NCBI GenBank assembly: GCA_031761405.1
Contig: JASEVX010000001.1
Location: 114,370,071 to 114,434,070, forward strand
Direction: 5' to 3'
Origin: Serripes groenlandicus
Taxonomy: Eukaryota; Mollusca; Bivalvia; Cardiida; Cardiidae
DNA length: 64,000 nucleotides
Shown: piece after piece, positions 22,408 through 32,723 of the stretch
How positions within the stretch are numbered: position 1 is the stretch's first letter
Layout: the number at the start of each line of letters is the position of its first letter
Notes under the pieces: generated by a model
Told to the model about the DNA's origin: nothing
What the model saw: the letters and a program-made list of their open reading frames with translations, nothing else
Database searches by the model: none
Program-made: the position numbers and the translations under genes

Positions 22408-22620
22408 ACAAACCAATTATATGTAAAATGTAACTGTAATTTAGAAATGTACATTGCAGTGAGGGAGAGTGTATACATACGACAGACCTTGGTGAATAGA
22501 AGACACGTCGGAGTTCTTGAAAGGGGCGTTTTTATGTTCTAAGATACTTATTTGATATACAAAACTTATGTGTTGGGTTCTCCAAAGAACCGTCTCGGTG
22601 AGACGATTCTTTTGAGTTAC
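22408..22620 (+). repeat. Segmental duplication copy 2
   Basis: AACCAATTATATGTAAAATG, TTGCAGTGAGGGAGAGTGTA and GAAAGGGGCGTTTTTATGTT correspond in order to copy 1. Confidence 0.75.
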
Positions 22621-22702
22621 CACAACATAGGGTTTGGTTGAGTCATAAGAGAGATATCGTTAGGTAAACACCAGTTTACTCCTCCTAATCTAGACCTCTG
22701 TG
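22512..22702 (+). mobile_element. Family B foldback MITE
   Basis: Left end decayed. Centre GAACCGTCTCGGTGAGACGA with outer arm CACAACATAGGGTTTGG, then the right end CTCCTAATCTAGACCTCTG. Confidence 0.8.
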
Positions 22703-23407
22703 TTCGACATCACATCGATATGGAACGTGGGTTCTATGAGGAACGAAAGACAATTCCAGCGTCCCTGTTCACTATCGGGAAGCTGGTGTTGTCTATTCTG
22801 GCATTCCAGGAAAACTCCGGATACGGTGAAGTAGTGTACGACAGTATTGGGTGTACATGGATATGCTTAAGAATTGTATTAAGTTGTAAAAGTAATTATT
22901 TTTTCTTACAACATGTTGAAGCAAGATGGAATGTTATCCCTAGTTTTGATAGATCAACCTGTTTTAATCAACAACACCTGAACATAAGACAGACAGGTGA
23001 GCCAGTACATGTTGGTGTTTCTGAACAGTGTAGGTTCAGATCAGCCTGTTCATCCGATGCATTATTAGAATCTACAAACGTTAACGGAATCGCATAACCA
23101 ACTTATGGAAGTAACATGTGAACTGAGTAGATCTTGGTCTGACTGTGCTGATCTGGACCTCGACTGTTTACAATATCAAACTTGTACCATTTTGAAGGGA
23201 CAGGCTTAATTAGTCATTTTCTTTTTAATTAATAGAGGATAAATAATTGTTCGAATGTGAAGTATATCCTTTTGATTACCCGATGCGAATCGCATGCTTG
23301 AGATATATTAATTTGAATTTGAATTTTTGAACATTGTTCTGTGAAAATAAGCATCGTAGCTGAAGTCGACTATTCACATACATGTGCAGTCTTTCATTTG
23401 TCTACGC
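22703..23407. other. No gene recognised
   Basis: A 125-codon open frame (22720-23097) crosses this stretch. Its 3' part is an old dispersed repeat (GTAGGTTCAGATCAGCCTGT; related phrases at 36006 and 42965). It resembles no protein I know and is not called as a gene. Confidence 0.4.
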
Positions 23408-23677
23408 AGGGGTTGTGAGTTCGAACCCAAGCTCGGCCAACACTCTTTCCCACGTTTGACAAAATTCGATGTGACAAACGTCATCATCTTCCACCAAAGT
23501 GCTTTTAAAATGCCTCTATGAAGAAAACAGCCAGTTATTTGGAAACACTGTTATGTAGCGTACAGTTGTGAGAAATCCATGAAACGCATGATATGGTGAA
23601 CTAGCAGTGATACGACTGAACAATTGTTGAAAACGCTTTAATCCCCAATTAATAAAAGATCAATCAATCAATCATTG
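23408..23677 (+). mobile_element. SINE S1, head partly missing
   Basis: Starts at the anticodon-arm end (TACGCAGGGGTTGTGAGTTC) and keeps the B box. The body (CCACCAAAGTGC) and tail (ATTGTTGAAAACGCTTTAAT, then ATCAATCAATCA) are complete. Confidence 0.8.
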
Positions 23678-24086
23678 GTCTACAATGCCTGTTTAGTTAA
23701 AGTAACTCGTTATCAAGCTGAAACTCATGTAAGTTTGCGTCAATTCTCTAAGATTGACAACTAAATTAAACTTGACATTAAAGGAGCAGTATAGAGGTGA
23801 AGTGATTTATATTCGAAGGGTAAATATTTCAATGCGGTAAACAAATTTTTAGCGACTCTTGACATTTCTTACTTCCTAAAAATCAAGACACCGTGTTTTG
23901 AATGTCAAATGGCGTCTTTGTGGAATCTGTCCCCTCAACTTCCCATATCCGGGTCAGATATTCAGATTAAGGAGTTTTTGAAGTTCATTACATTATAACA
24001 GTTGACCCCCGAAATTAACCAAAATATGATCCGGTATTGTGAAATGTCATGGTCTTCAGAGAATATCAAGCACATCCTGTACACTG

Positions 24087-24239
24087 TTAACCTTTCCCGC
24101 ACACACTCTCCATTTGCCAGAATGTTTTCAACTCTATTTCATAATTATACTTTCATTTAAAAAAAAAAATATTTTTTGGCGGGTATATTTTCAAAGTCGT
24201 CTGCTACAGATTTATTGTATGTGGGGAAAAAAGGGTTAA
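24087..24239 (+). mobile_element. Family C MITE lacking the left foldback arm
   Basis: TTAACCTTTCCCGCACACAC joins CTCCATTTGCCAGAATGTTT. The right side is complete to GTGGGGAAAAAAGGGTTAA. The deletion matches the one in 18939-19091. Confidence 0.82.
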
Positions 24240-24445
24240 GGTTAAAACCATTAACCTTTACCCGGATAAAGGGGCATTTTTTAGGTATCTGCAGTGGGTG
24301 ACTATTGACATACTGTTCAACTCTATGCACCGATAACTCTTCCTTTTATAGGGGATTTCCAAGTGTTGCAGCTATCTGCATGGGGGAAATGTTTACTTTT
24401 CAAACTCACTCGAAGATTTCCTCGCATAAGGGAAACCATTGTACG
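24240..24445 (+). mobile_element. Degenerate family C-like sequence
   Basis: ATTAACCTTTACCCGGATAA, GGTATCTGCAGTGGGTGACT, CTCTTCCTTTTATAGG and GCATGGGGGAAATG in family order, heavily decayed. Confidence 0.35.
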
Positions 24446-24642
24446 CGTATCTATAACACGTGTAGATTAAAATGCACACGCCATTCATAAACGATTAATC
24501 TAATCCGAGTGCACAACATTTAATACAGACGTTTCTCAAAACCTTCCACGACTCAATTGGCAAAGGGTGCAGTGTCAGATCCGGAACAATACTGGTCCCA
24601 TATGCTTTTTGGTGGGTTTTCCGAAATCACAGCAGAATACTA

Positions 24643-24828
24643 GATAAGGGAGAGTTAAACGGTCTTTATCCAACAATATCTCTATTATTACTCAACCAAA
24701 CCCTATGTTGAGGGTACTCAAAAGAATCGTCTTAATGAGACGATTCGTTTGAGTACCCACAACATGGGTTTTAAGTATCAAATAAGGATTTTAGAACATA
24801 ACAAATGCCCCCTTATTTAGAGCTCTGA
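24643..24828 (-). mobile_element. Family B foldback MITE
   Basis: CTAGATAAGGGAGAG left. Palindromic centre AACCCTATGTTGAGGGTACT with apex GTCTTAATGAGAC. Right end CCCTTATTTAGAGCTCTG. Confidence 0.85.
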
Positions 24829-25119
24829 ATCACTTTTCAATTATTTCTCTGGGCGAACCTTATAATTTGAGCCAGTGTATGCGTGCGGATTGATTTGTTG
24901 TTGATCGCACAGTCTGTTCAATATCTACACTCTGTATATATTAATTACACAATCTTGTAAGAAGCTACTGTCAACTTGTGTAGATTCTGATAAGACGGAG
25001 CAGATATACAGCCTGATCGGAATTAACCAGTTAACAAATGCTTATGGTAGCTATTCCATGGACGGGCTTTATGATGTAGTGTTCGACAATTAATGTACAT
25101 ATCATATCGTTATAGTTTA

Positions 25120-25290
25120 TGATCCTGAAATGAATGTTCAATCTTATCTGAATGTTTGTACGTATATATTGTTTGTACGTTTTGTATGTTTTCTTGATTC
25201 TTTTGGCATGTTTGTTCACTGTTACGATTTGTATTGTATTTACGCCGAATAAAATTTAAAAAAATGAATTGAATTGAATTGTTATTGTTG
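25120..25290 (+). mobile_element. Possible LINE 3' tail
   Basis: T-rich 3'-UTR-like sequence ends TTTACGCCGAATAAAATTTA followed by GAATT repeats (ATTGAATTGAATTG), like the 3' ends of some invertebrate non-LTR elements. No reverse transcriptase frame is present. Confidence 0.3.
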
Positions 25291-25366
25291 ACCGTGGTAC
25301 ACGCTTACTTTTATCTCTCTTAGATCTGTTCTTATCGCCTATTTTTGTCGCACCTTCTTATCGCCG

Positions 25367-25440
25367 TTGTCGAGTGCTGGTTAAATCGTTAGAGATTTTA
25401 GACCCAGCATCCCGGGTTCGATCACTTCTGGTGGCGGTTA
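25367..25440 (+). repeat. tRNA-like SINE head
   Basis: CGTTGTCGAGTGCTGGTTAA and B box GGGTTCGATCAC. It is like the head at 32221. No matching body follows. Confidence 0.4.
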
Positions 25441-25476
25441 TGGTAGAGGTTACCCTGGACAATGCACAATTCTTAG

Positions 25477-25618
25477 CAGAACTCAAGAGAAGGCGCATGT
25501 TCTAAAATACTTATTTGACCCTCTAACCCTATGTAGTCTGCTAGGGTCTGCTTTAATAATAAGGGAGAAATTGGGGGTGGGAAAAGAGCTGAATACCCCC
25601 TCCTTATCGGGACCTCTG
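25477..25618 (+). mobile_element. Family B MITE without its central palindrome
   Basis: CAGAACTCAAGAGAAGGCGC left and CTCCTTATCGGGACCTCTG right. The 75-bp palindrome is reduced to CTAACCCTATGTAGTCTGCT, so the foldback has been deleted. Confidence 0.75.
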
Positions 25619-26889
25619 TCTCAGTATAGCCTGTGTTAGTCGAACAGGGATAGAGAACAATATTACTGTTGAAAATGTCGTAAACCTTACATAACGATAC
25701 AACACACTTAAGTATTCCATCAAGAAATGAACGTGTCTGTCCTAGTCGTCAGACAATGAATACACTTTCAATGTATTTTACCATTAGCAATAAAACTTAA
25801 GCAAACACAGTTTCAATACATTTCTACAAAAGTAACTGGACATTTCTTTCGGGAAATGCACACACGTTTTAGGCGTTAAAAATCATTGCATCAATATTGG
25901 TAGGGTTATTATACCAAAGGGTGTTAGAAAGGTATTCAACAAAACGAGTGTTCCTATCTTTTTTGTCACCTACTCGCTAAAAAAGATCAACAGACGATTA
26001 CATCGTATTTTTACAAAGAAACGTAAACCCACCCTAAATAAACTACAAAAAAAAGGCAAAACGTTTGAATCGGGCAAAAATCGGTCAATACGATTCTTCC
26101 CTTTCTGAATGATATTTAAAAAAAAAAATCGTGCATATTGTTAAAGTTATTATTTAAGCATTTTGAAGAAGTTATATTCTTGCTTTATTTTTAAACGTTG
26201 ATTCGAATATTCAATGCTGTAGCCAAAATTTGGCTTAGTTCACGAGCTTTGATAAATGCTTCATGAAATCAGGGGTAAAAAGGGTTAAAATAACAATTGC
26301 GTTTTTATTGACGCCGTTTAAATGTTATAAGGTGCGAACTTATTAACACAAAATTATGTTTGTTTTGTAATTATTGACGTTTAACCGAGTTGTAAGAGTC
26401 TCTTGAAGAAGGCCCTATGGTCTTAGACAAGTCAATAGGCTTACCGAACTGCGCCTTTTGTATTCATTAACGCTATGTGTTGATTTATTTAAGCGAAATA
26501 GAAGCACAATGGGTGAAAAGGAATCGGCACCTTTGGTACACATGATCCACAAGGACAATTAAATATATTTGATAACAGATGTATCGGTAAACAAGTCTTT
26601 TTCCGATTGAGTTATAACGAAATCGGTCACGTGACACATGTTTATCAAGGTTAACCCACTTATTATATGAATGCGTTTTGTTGATAGCATACGTATAGGA
26701 TAGCAAATTCGATTTATTTGATTTCTTGAACTTAAATGTCGTTTTCAATAGTATTTCATCTATGCAATGGCTACTCGTTAACCAACTCATATCTTCCTTA
26801 GCCTCCGAGCTCCAGTATGCCACACAACAGTCCTACCATCTTATTGGCTATCTAACATATACCTTTAATGGTAAATGTCTTGATTAATT
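25619..26889. other. No gene recognised
   Basis: 1.27 kb of AT-rich DNA. It contains a GTCACGTGAC palindrome at 26626-26635. The 112-codon minus frame at 26485-26823 resembles no family I know. Confidence 0.4.
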
Positions 26890-27155
26890 CATTGACAACA
26901 GTTTCTTTTTCAGCCATATATTACGGTGGTCAGTTCACATACCCATGTGGTTCCTGACTTTCTCACATCAGTACTCCACATAACATACTTTCCACTGACT
27001 GATACAAATGTTAGCCCATTCGTGTAAGACGAATACCACTTGTCGAATTAACGTTTGTCAAATACAGGATTGAATGGTGGTTGAGCTGAGGTTCGAGCTT
27101 CCAACCCATTGATTGACATCTCTCGTCGATACCGACTGAATGTCCCGGGACAACC
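26890..27155 (-). mobile_element. SINE S1, old
   Basis: On +: ACAACAGTTTCTTTTTCAGC, GGTCAGTTCACATACCCATG, CAGTACTCCACATAACA, then minus-strand head remains GAGCTGAGGTTCGAGCTTCC and GATACCGACTGAATG. Confidence 0.65.
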
Positions 27156-27241
27156 GACCTTAATGAATCAGCGACCATCACGGAGAAAAGTCCGACTATC
27201 GCTTGATTTGTTATGTATAAGTTCACCTCATGATATTCCTT

Positions 27242-27425
27242 ATAGACATACTTAAAACTTTAAAAAATGATAGTTCTTGCTGCCCTTCTTGGCTCTCAGG
27301 GTTAGCATTAAGAATGACTGGTTGGTGTCAGGATAAAAGGACCTGTAGTACTGGTAACTTACCCAGGACACGCCGTGATATAACTGAAAATGTGTTGAAA
27401 GCGGCGTTACAATCACCAAACAATC
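27242..27425 (+). mobile_element. SINE S2, 5'-truncated
   Basis: ACTTTAAAAAATGATAGTTC, TGCTGCCCTTCTTGGCTCTC, CTGTAGTACTGGTAACTTAC, and tail GTGTTGAAAGCGGCGTTACA. No tRNA head. Confidence 0.8.
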
Positions 27426-27548
27426 AACCCTACATACAATGCATTTTGTATGTCCTTAATGTGTTTCTGCTCAATTTGATGGCGACATTTGACACGCACT
27501 GGTAAGAATGTACGTATCACTGACCTCTGCAGTAGACATACTGTCTCA

Positions 27549-27788
27549 TTGACAAATCCTTAACCACATTAAATATGTCCGCTAGACTAGCTTGAAACAA
27601 TCTAGACTAAAAAATAAAACTCCCTTCAAATGAAAGTATAATTATTGAAAATGGTTGAAACACTATAACAAAGGGCAGTATTTCCCCCATGCACTGCACA
27701 GTGAGCAATTTATACTATTGCCATGTCGTTTTCCAAACACGTTTACTGCAGATGCATGGACTTGAGTCTTCATGTGGGAAAGAGTTAC
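27549..27788 (-). mobile_element. Family C MITE, decayed
   Basis: CCTTAACCACATTAAATATG, CTTCAAATGAAAGTATAATT, GAGCAATTTATACTATTGCC, and CATGTGGGAAAGAGTTA. Confidence 0.5.
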
Positions 27789-27984
27789 TTTTATCGTTTT
27801 AACAGAAAAGAATCGCCGTTATTATATAAAAAAAAAACGTCATAGAAAGTAACAGATAGATTAATAAAGACTAATCAATTGTGCATAAGACCTTTCAAAT
27901 ATTAAGTTCCGTCGAATCAGGATCATCAGTGTACATAGATGTTTATAGTGATATGACAAAATATGTCAGCGACGTGAACTGTCG

Positions 27985-28196
27985 TTAACTCTTTCAGCGC
28001 CAAAGGCAATATTGAGCTTTTTGCAAACAATACAGATTCAGGTGAGGCAGCTCGTAACGAGCTGTCTCACCTGAAATCTGCATTGTTTGGCTGTAAGTTA
28101 TAAAGATATTCCAAAAAGTCTATAACATGAAAATAGTTTCGTCCGAGTTTGAACATGGAAGAGTCTACTTTAAACAATTCGGCGCTAATTGGTTAA
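27985..28196 (+). mobile_element. Family E MITE, reference copy
   Basis: TTAACTCTTTCAGCGCCAAA to AATTCGGCGCTAATTGGTTAA, with TTAA at both ends. Centre: GCAAACAATACAGATTCAGG on the left and CCTGAAATCTGCATTGTTTG on the right, closing on a GGCAGCTCGTAACGAGCTGT apex. Non-coding; the TTAA flanks and terminal CTCTTT fit a piggyBac-like MITE. Confidence 0.88.
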
Positions 28197-28474
28197 CTTG
28201 ATATTTCCCCGAAGACATTGAACCGGTATAATGTTTCTTTACGTGAACGATGGACGCACAGTGTACATGGAGTAAGATGACAGAATTCATTAGTGATGTT
28301 AATAGTTATTATAAACATGTCTAAATTAGGCGTTAACGGGAGGGAATTAACCCCAAATATCAATTACAAAACGGATAATGACCCCCATTATAATAAAAAA
28401 GGGAGACAACAGATCTATCACGACATTCAAAAAGGTTACTTGCAATGTTGAATACCCACAGAATAAAGGCTAAG

Positions 28475-28728
28475 GATTGATTGGTGTTTTACGCCGCTTT
28501 CAACAAAATTTCAGTTATATCACGGCGTTTCATTAGTAAGTTACCAGTACTACTGATCCATGTAAACTGATAACAGCCAATCAGTCGTAATGGTAACCCC
28601 GCAACCCTGAGCACCTAGGAGGGCAGCCACTACTACCATTTTTAAAGTCTTTGGTATGACCCGGTCGGGGATTGAACCCGCGATAATCCGCTCCCGAGGT
28701 GGACCCTATACCACTACACCACCGAGGC
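28475..28728 (-). mobile_element. SINE S2, full length
   Basis: Reading minus: head GCCTCGGTGGTGTAGTGGTA, B box GGGTTCAATCCCC, linker CATACCAAAGACTTTAAAAA, body GGTAGTAGTGGCTGCCCTCC, tail TTGTTGAAAGCGGCGTAAAA. GGCTAAGG at 28468-28475 and 28726-28733 may be a short target-site duplication. Confidence 0.88.
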
Positions 28729-28847
28729 TAAGGAAAAACAATCTGTGGTTCCCTGGTCTATCTACATTAACGACATAGGTTCTGTTTCAGGATAATGATT
28801 GAGATACCTATTTTCTCTAAGTGAACAACAACAGTTTTATGTTTACG

Positions 28848-29078
28848 ATAACCTATCCCACGAATTAAAATAACTTGTTCAAACAACAAATCTGCTGCAG
28901 ATGAACTTGGAAATATCTAATCACAACAATAGAAAATCTGTATCAATTAAAGTGTAATTATTGTAAAGACTTAAAAACTGTGTGCCAAAAGGAGAAGCAA
29001 TTTCTTCTCTTGCCTAAATTTTTAAAAGTCGCCTGTTGCAAATTGGTCAAAAGTATTCTGCAAGAGGGAAAGGGTTAA
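28848..29078 (-). mobile_element. Family C MITE
   Basis: ATAACCTATCCCACGAATTA to CAAGAGGGAAAGGGTTAA. Centre GCCAAAAGGAGAAGCAATTT, apex shortened. Confidence 0.75.
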
Positions 29079-29098
29079 TGTTCATGAATTGAGTTTTA

Positions 29099-29269
29099 TG
29101 GGCCGACACATTCCGTCAAAGGGGGATAGATGTAAATGATTCCTAAAACAGAAAATCCACAGTAGGCGAAAAGTGTCTGTCCGCGTTAGCCTGCGCGGCA
29201 TGTTTAGGCTGATCCGGGTCGATATTTAACGCAGAGTCCGAACTGTTGGTTTTCTCGTGGAACGGCTCA
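29099..29269 (+). mobile_element. Family A element, left third missing
   Basis: Starts GGGCCGACACATTCCGTCAA. Continues through GGCGAAAAGTGTCTGTCCG to TTTTCTCGTGGAACGGCTCA. Confidence 0.83.
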
Positions 29270-29343
29270 TATATAGATCTTACATCCAGACAACTGTTGT
29301 GATTTGTTCATACATTGTCTTAATGATGCCGTAGAGAGTCTGA

Positions 29344-29522
29344 CGGAGGTCTAGATAAGGAGGGGTTTACGGCTCTTTTCCCCACAATATCTCCCTTATA
29401 ATCCAACCAAACCCTATGCTGTAGGTACTCAAAAGAATCTTCTCATTGAGACGATTCTTTTGAGGTGAACGGATAAAACGAGCATTTTAGAACAAGCAAA
29501 ACGCTCCTTGTCTAGAGCTCTG
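29344..29522 (-). mobile_element. Family B foldback MITE, palindrome partly lost
   Basis: AGGTCTAGATAAGGAGGGGT left, AACCCTATGCTGTAGGTACT arm, apex CTTCTCATTGAGACG. The outer right arm is missing; the end is TTGTCTAGAGCTCTG. Confidence 0.8.
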
Positions 29523-30250
29523 GAGAGAGAAGCTTAATCCGGTGTAAACATTACTATTACCATTCGATAATCCCATTGTTTTAGAACAGGGAGTTCATCA
29601 GTATATAATATACTGTTATTTATCAAGACTACACTAAAAACATGTTATAAGGCTTAGTATTTCATTTACGAGCAATATATCAGAAAAAGAATTCTGAATT
29701 ACCTCCCTTTATATAAAAAAAATCATTTAAACCAGTCTTATCATCTAGACGCTTTCATAAATTGCAACAATTACAAAATAAAGCGTTTATAATATTGAGA
29801 ACGCTAATATTTACATCTTTTAAATGAATGTATGTAGATCGTAAGCTCGATACATATCAATCCGGTACCAAAATAGCAATAACGGGATTATTGTTATCAC
29901 ATATGGGCACTTGCTTTCTACGTCACTCTTCAATGGGCGTATGTCTCGCGCAATACTAGTCTCTGTGTAAGGCTAATGTTTACAACTTTTAACTCAATTA
30001 CATCTTGGTTCGATAGTTCTAAAATATTAGTATCAATCTTGTACCAAAATAGCACTGACATTATTATTGTTAACAATGTCTCTGCAGAAATGATGGAACT
30101 ATTTGGCAGTAAACGTTTCTGACGTACTGCCGAAATCTCCCTATAATATTGTTCTTCTTGTGTCATAGTACAGTAGCCACAAAAACCAGAATTGATATAT
30201 TTGAACAAGTGCAATTGAACGGTGCCCCAGGAAAACAAAACTTTTATTTT
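29523..30250. other. No gene recognised
   Basis: AT-rich DNA. The 102-codon minus frame at 29930-30238, next to the 50-bp array, is not recognised. Confidence 0.4.
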
Positions 30251-30782
30251 TTAACAAGTGCCGAGAGCAATGCTCCATGTTAAATAACATTAGTGTATTT
30301 TAATAAGTGCCAAAGAGCATTGCTCCATGTTAAATAACATTAGTGTATTTAAACAAGTGCCAAAGAGCATTGCTCCATGTTAAATAACATTAGTGTATTT
30401 TGACAAGTGCCAAAGAGCATTGCTCCATCTTAAATAACATAAGTGTATTTTAACAAGTGCCAAAGAGCAATGCTCCATGTTAAATAACATTAGTGTATTT
30501 TAATAAGTGCCAAAGAGCATTGCTCCATGTTAAATAACATTAGTGTATTTAAACAAGTGCCAAAGAGCATTGCTCCATGTTAAATAACATTAGTGTATTT
30601 TGACAAGTGCCAAAGAGCATTGCTCCATCTTAAATAACATAAGTGTATTTTAACAAGTGCCAAAGAGCAATGCTCAATGCTCAATGTTAAATAACATTAG
30701 CGTATTTTAACAAGTGCCAATGAGAAATGTTCAATGTTAAATAACATGAGCGTATTTTAACAAGTGCCAAAGAGCAATGCGT
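30251..30782 (+). repeat. 50-bp tandem repeat with 200-bp higher-order unit
   Basis: About 10.5 copies of a unit containing AAGTGCCAAAGAGCATTGCT and ATGTTAAATAACATTAGTGT. Linker variants (AAT, AAAC, TGAC, TAAC) and private changes (CATCTT, ATAAGTG) recur in the same order in 30305-30504 and 30505-30704, so four 50-mers form a duplicated 200-bp block. The last units are degenerate (TCAATGCTCAATG). Confidence 0.93.
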
Positions 30783-31161
30783 CAGACAGCGTCTGTACGT
30801 GATCAAGGGTTAAAACCAGACCTGAAACGATGCATCTGTAACATATAGGAGAAGCGAAACATTAGGATGGAATTCAATGAGTTGAGAAATGTTTGATAAG
30901 GCATATCACCTTCTACAGTTGGTCGCATACTTGGAATAAATGATTAAGTCGGCAATATTTACGTGCCATTATACGATCTATGTTTCAACAGAAAGCTCAT
31001 TTAGAGCATATGTGAAATAGAACAATTATTTGTTTCAATATATTATATATATACTTATAAATATCTGTCACTATTGAACATAGTCTTTTATTCACTCTTA
31101 TGAAATAAAGTTCGATAATACAGGAAGCTAACTTTTACCATCTTTATGGACATGTATGAAC

Positions 31162-31356
31162 CAGAGCTCTAGATCAGGGACAATGTTCTTGTTGTAAAAT
31201 CCTTATATGACATTCAAACCCTATGTTGTGGGTACTCAAAAGAATCGTCTCAGTGAGACGATTCTTTTGAGTACCCACAACATAGGGTTTGGTTGAGTAA
31301 TAAGAGAAATATAGGGGGGAAAAGACCAGTTCACTCCCTCTTATCTAGTCCTCTGT
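31162..31356 (+). mobile_element. Family B foldback MITE, reference copy
   Basis: TIRs CAGAGCTCTAGATCAGGG and CTCTTATCTAGTCCTCTG. 31216-31290 is a perfect palindrome: 37-bp arms (outer part AAACCCTATGTTGTGGGTAC) on one central G. Asymmetric flanks between TIR and palindrome show direction. No coding capacity. Confidence 0.92.
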
Positions 31357-31686
31357 TATGGACATTATATTCACGCACTTATCTTTATATACGAAGTCAA
31401 TAACAGAATTCTTCGATGCGCAACTTCTGTGCCCAGACAAGCAAACTGTTGACCCATAACGTTGTCATGATGAATTCCGGAATAGCTTCCAGATATATTA
31501 TCATTTCCATTCTTGTCTCATTGTGTTTTAACACTTAACCCGCTGTGAACGTTTTCAAATACGTTTGCGAATTACGTTATATGCGACCCAAAGCTGCGAA
31601 CACTGTCGACCAAGATCCGTGTGTTCATTTGTGCAGTCTAATCTTGCTCGATAAAGATCGCTCTTCAATTTGTGTTTTACGCCACT

Positions 31687-31700
31687 TTAGCAATTGTTCA
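31687..31700 (+). repeat. Target-site duplication, left
   Basis: TTAGCAATTGTTCA, identical to 32001-32014 on the other side of the SINE. Confidence 0.95.
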
Positions 31701-32000
31701 GCCGAGCCCCGGTATTTCAGTCGGTAGCGACGCGGGCTGTCAATCCAGGGGTCGTGAGTTCGAATCCCGGCTCGACCAACTTTCTTTCCGACGATTGACA
31801 AAAGTCAATGCGACATGCGCCATTCGTCTTCACCAATGGGCTAAGTCTTTGTGGAAAAGCAGCCAGTTGCTTGGGAACATTGTTGTGTGGAGTACTGGTG
31901 TGAGAAAACCAGGAAATGCATGAGTAGGTGAACTGGCCGCCGTGATATAACTGAGAAATTGTTAAAAAAGGCGTTAAACCCCAATCAATCAATCAATCAA
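31701..32000 (+). mobile_element. SINE S1, full length, youngest copy
   Basis: Head GCCGAGCCCCGGTATTTCAG (A box partly mutated) and B box GAGTTCGAATCCC, like tRNA-Asp. The body has CACCAATGGGCTAAGTCTTT and GTGTGGAGTACTGGTGTGAG. Tail domain CCGTGATATAACTGAGAAAT then AACCCC(AATC)n. A perfect 14-bp target-site duplication flanks it, proof of retroposition by some LINE machinery. Confidence 0.95.
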
Positions 32001-32014
32001 TTAGCAATTGTTCA
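32001..32014 (+). repeat. Target-site duplication, right
   Basis: TTAGCAATTGTTCA, identical to 31687-31700. Confidence 0.95.
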
Positions 32015-32087
32015 ACTATATTACGACCTCTACTGAGTAAGCTTTCGGTTGGTCCATTTAGGCGTAGTGCTTACCCCACATTCCTTA

Positions 32088-32220
32088 ACCATTTCCCACA
32101 TACAACACATCTGCAGCAGACGACCTTAAAACATGGTGACAAAAGCCTGAACAATCTCAATAAAAGATAGCTTACTTGTTTGAATAAAGTTGAGCAATTT
32201 CACCTTTGGGCACAGGAATC
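32088..32220 (-). mobile_element. Family C MITE, truncated at a tRNA-like sequence
   Basis: TTAACCATTTCCCACATACA, CTGCAGCAGACGACCTTAAA, TGAATAAAGTTGAGCAATTT. It breaks after CACCTTTGGGCACAGG, where the tRNA-like head begins. Confidence 0.75.
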
Positions 32221-32335
32221 CGCTGTTGTCGAGTGGTTAGTGTCGGGGATTTTAAAACCGGGTGTCCCGGGTTCGATCCCCAGTCACGGCACTACGGTCG
32301 TCATGATGGAGTGCCCTTGGGCAAGGCACATTTTC
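32221..32335 (+). mobile_element. tRNA-headed SINE (S3-like), partial
   Basis: CCGCTGTTGTCGAGTGGTTA with B box GGGTTCGATCCCC, then CATGATGGAGTGCCCTTGGG. Related heads lie at 25367 and possibly 42255. Confidence 0.55.
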
Positions 32336-32723
32336 TAAGCTAAGGGCTAAGGGTTGAAATATTCACCAAACAGTCTCCCGTTCTAAAACAAATAGATGCA
32401 CTCATATTTAACCCTGAACGATTCGTATCTATATTTTGACCAGTCTTTGCTAAACTTTGCATGAATACGAAGCGGGCAATTGAGACCGAGATAAGACTGT
32501 GATAACGTTCATGCTCATCGTGGTGTATAGTATTTGCAACTGTTCTTTTAAGCCGTATATATGTATATATAAATACGCAACATTATGTTGTTTAAAAGTC
32601 GCTCACATGGGGTTAAGGGTTGAACTAATATCTATCTGTCTGCTGTCCTTAAACAAATGGTTGTACCCGGAAACTCGTCAACGAAATTCAAGGGTCCATT
32701 ACATGTGAGCCGCGTCTAGCGTG

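Noticed and set aside
22720..23097. 125-codon + frame
   Set aside because: Its 3' part is a dispersed repeat and the rest has no recognisable domain, signal or splice context.
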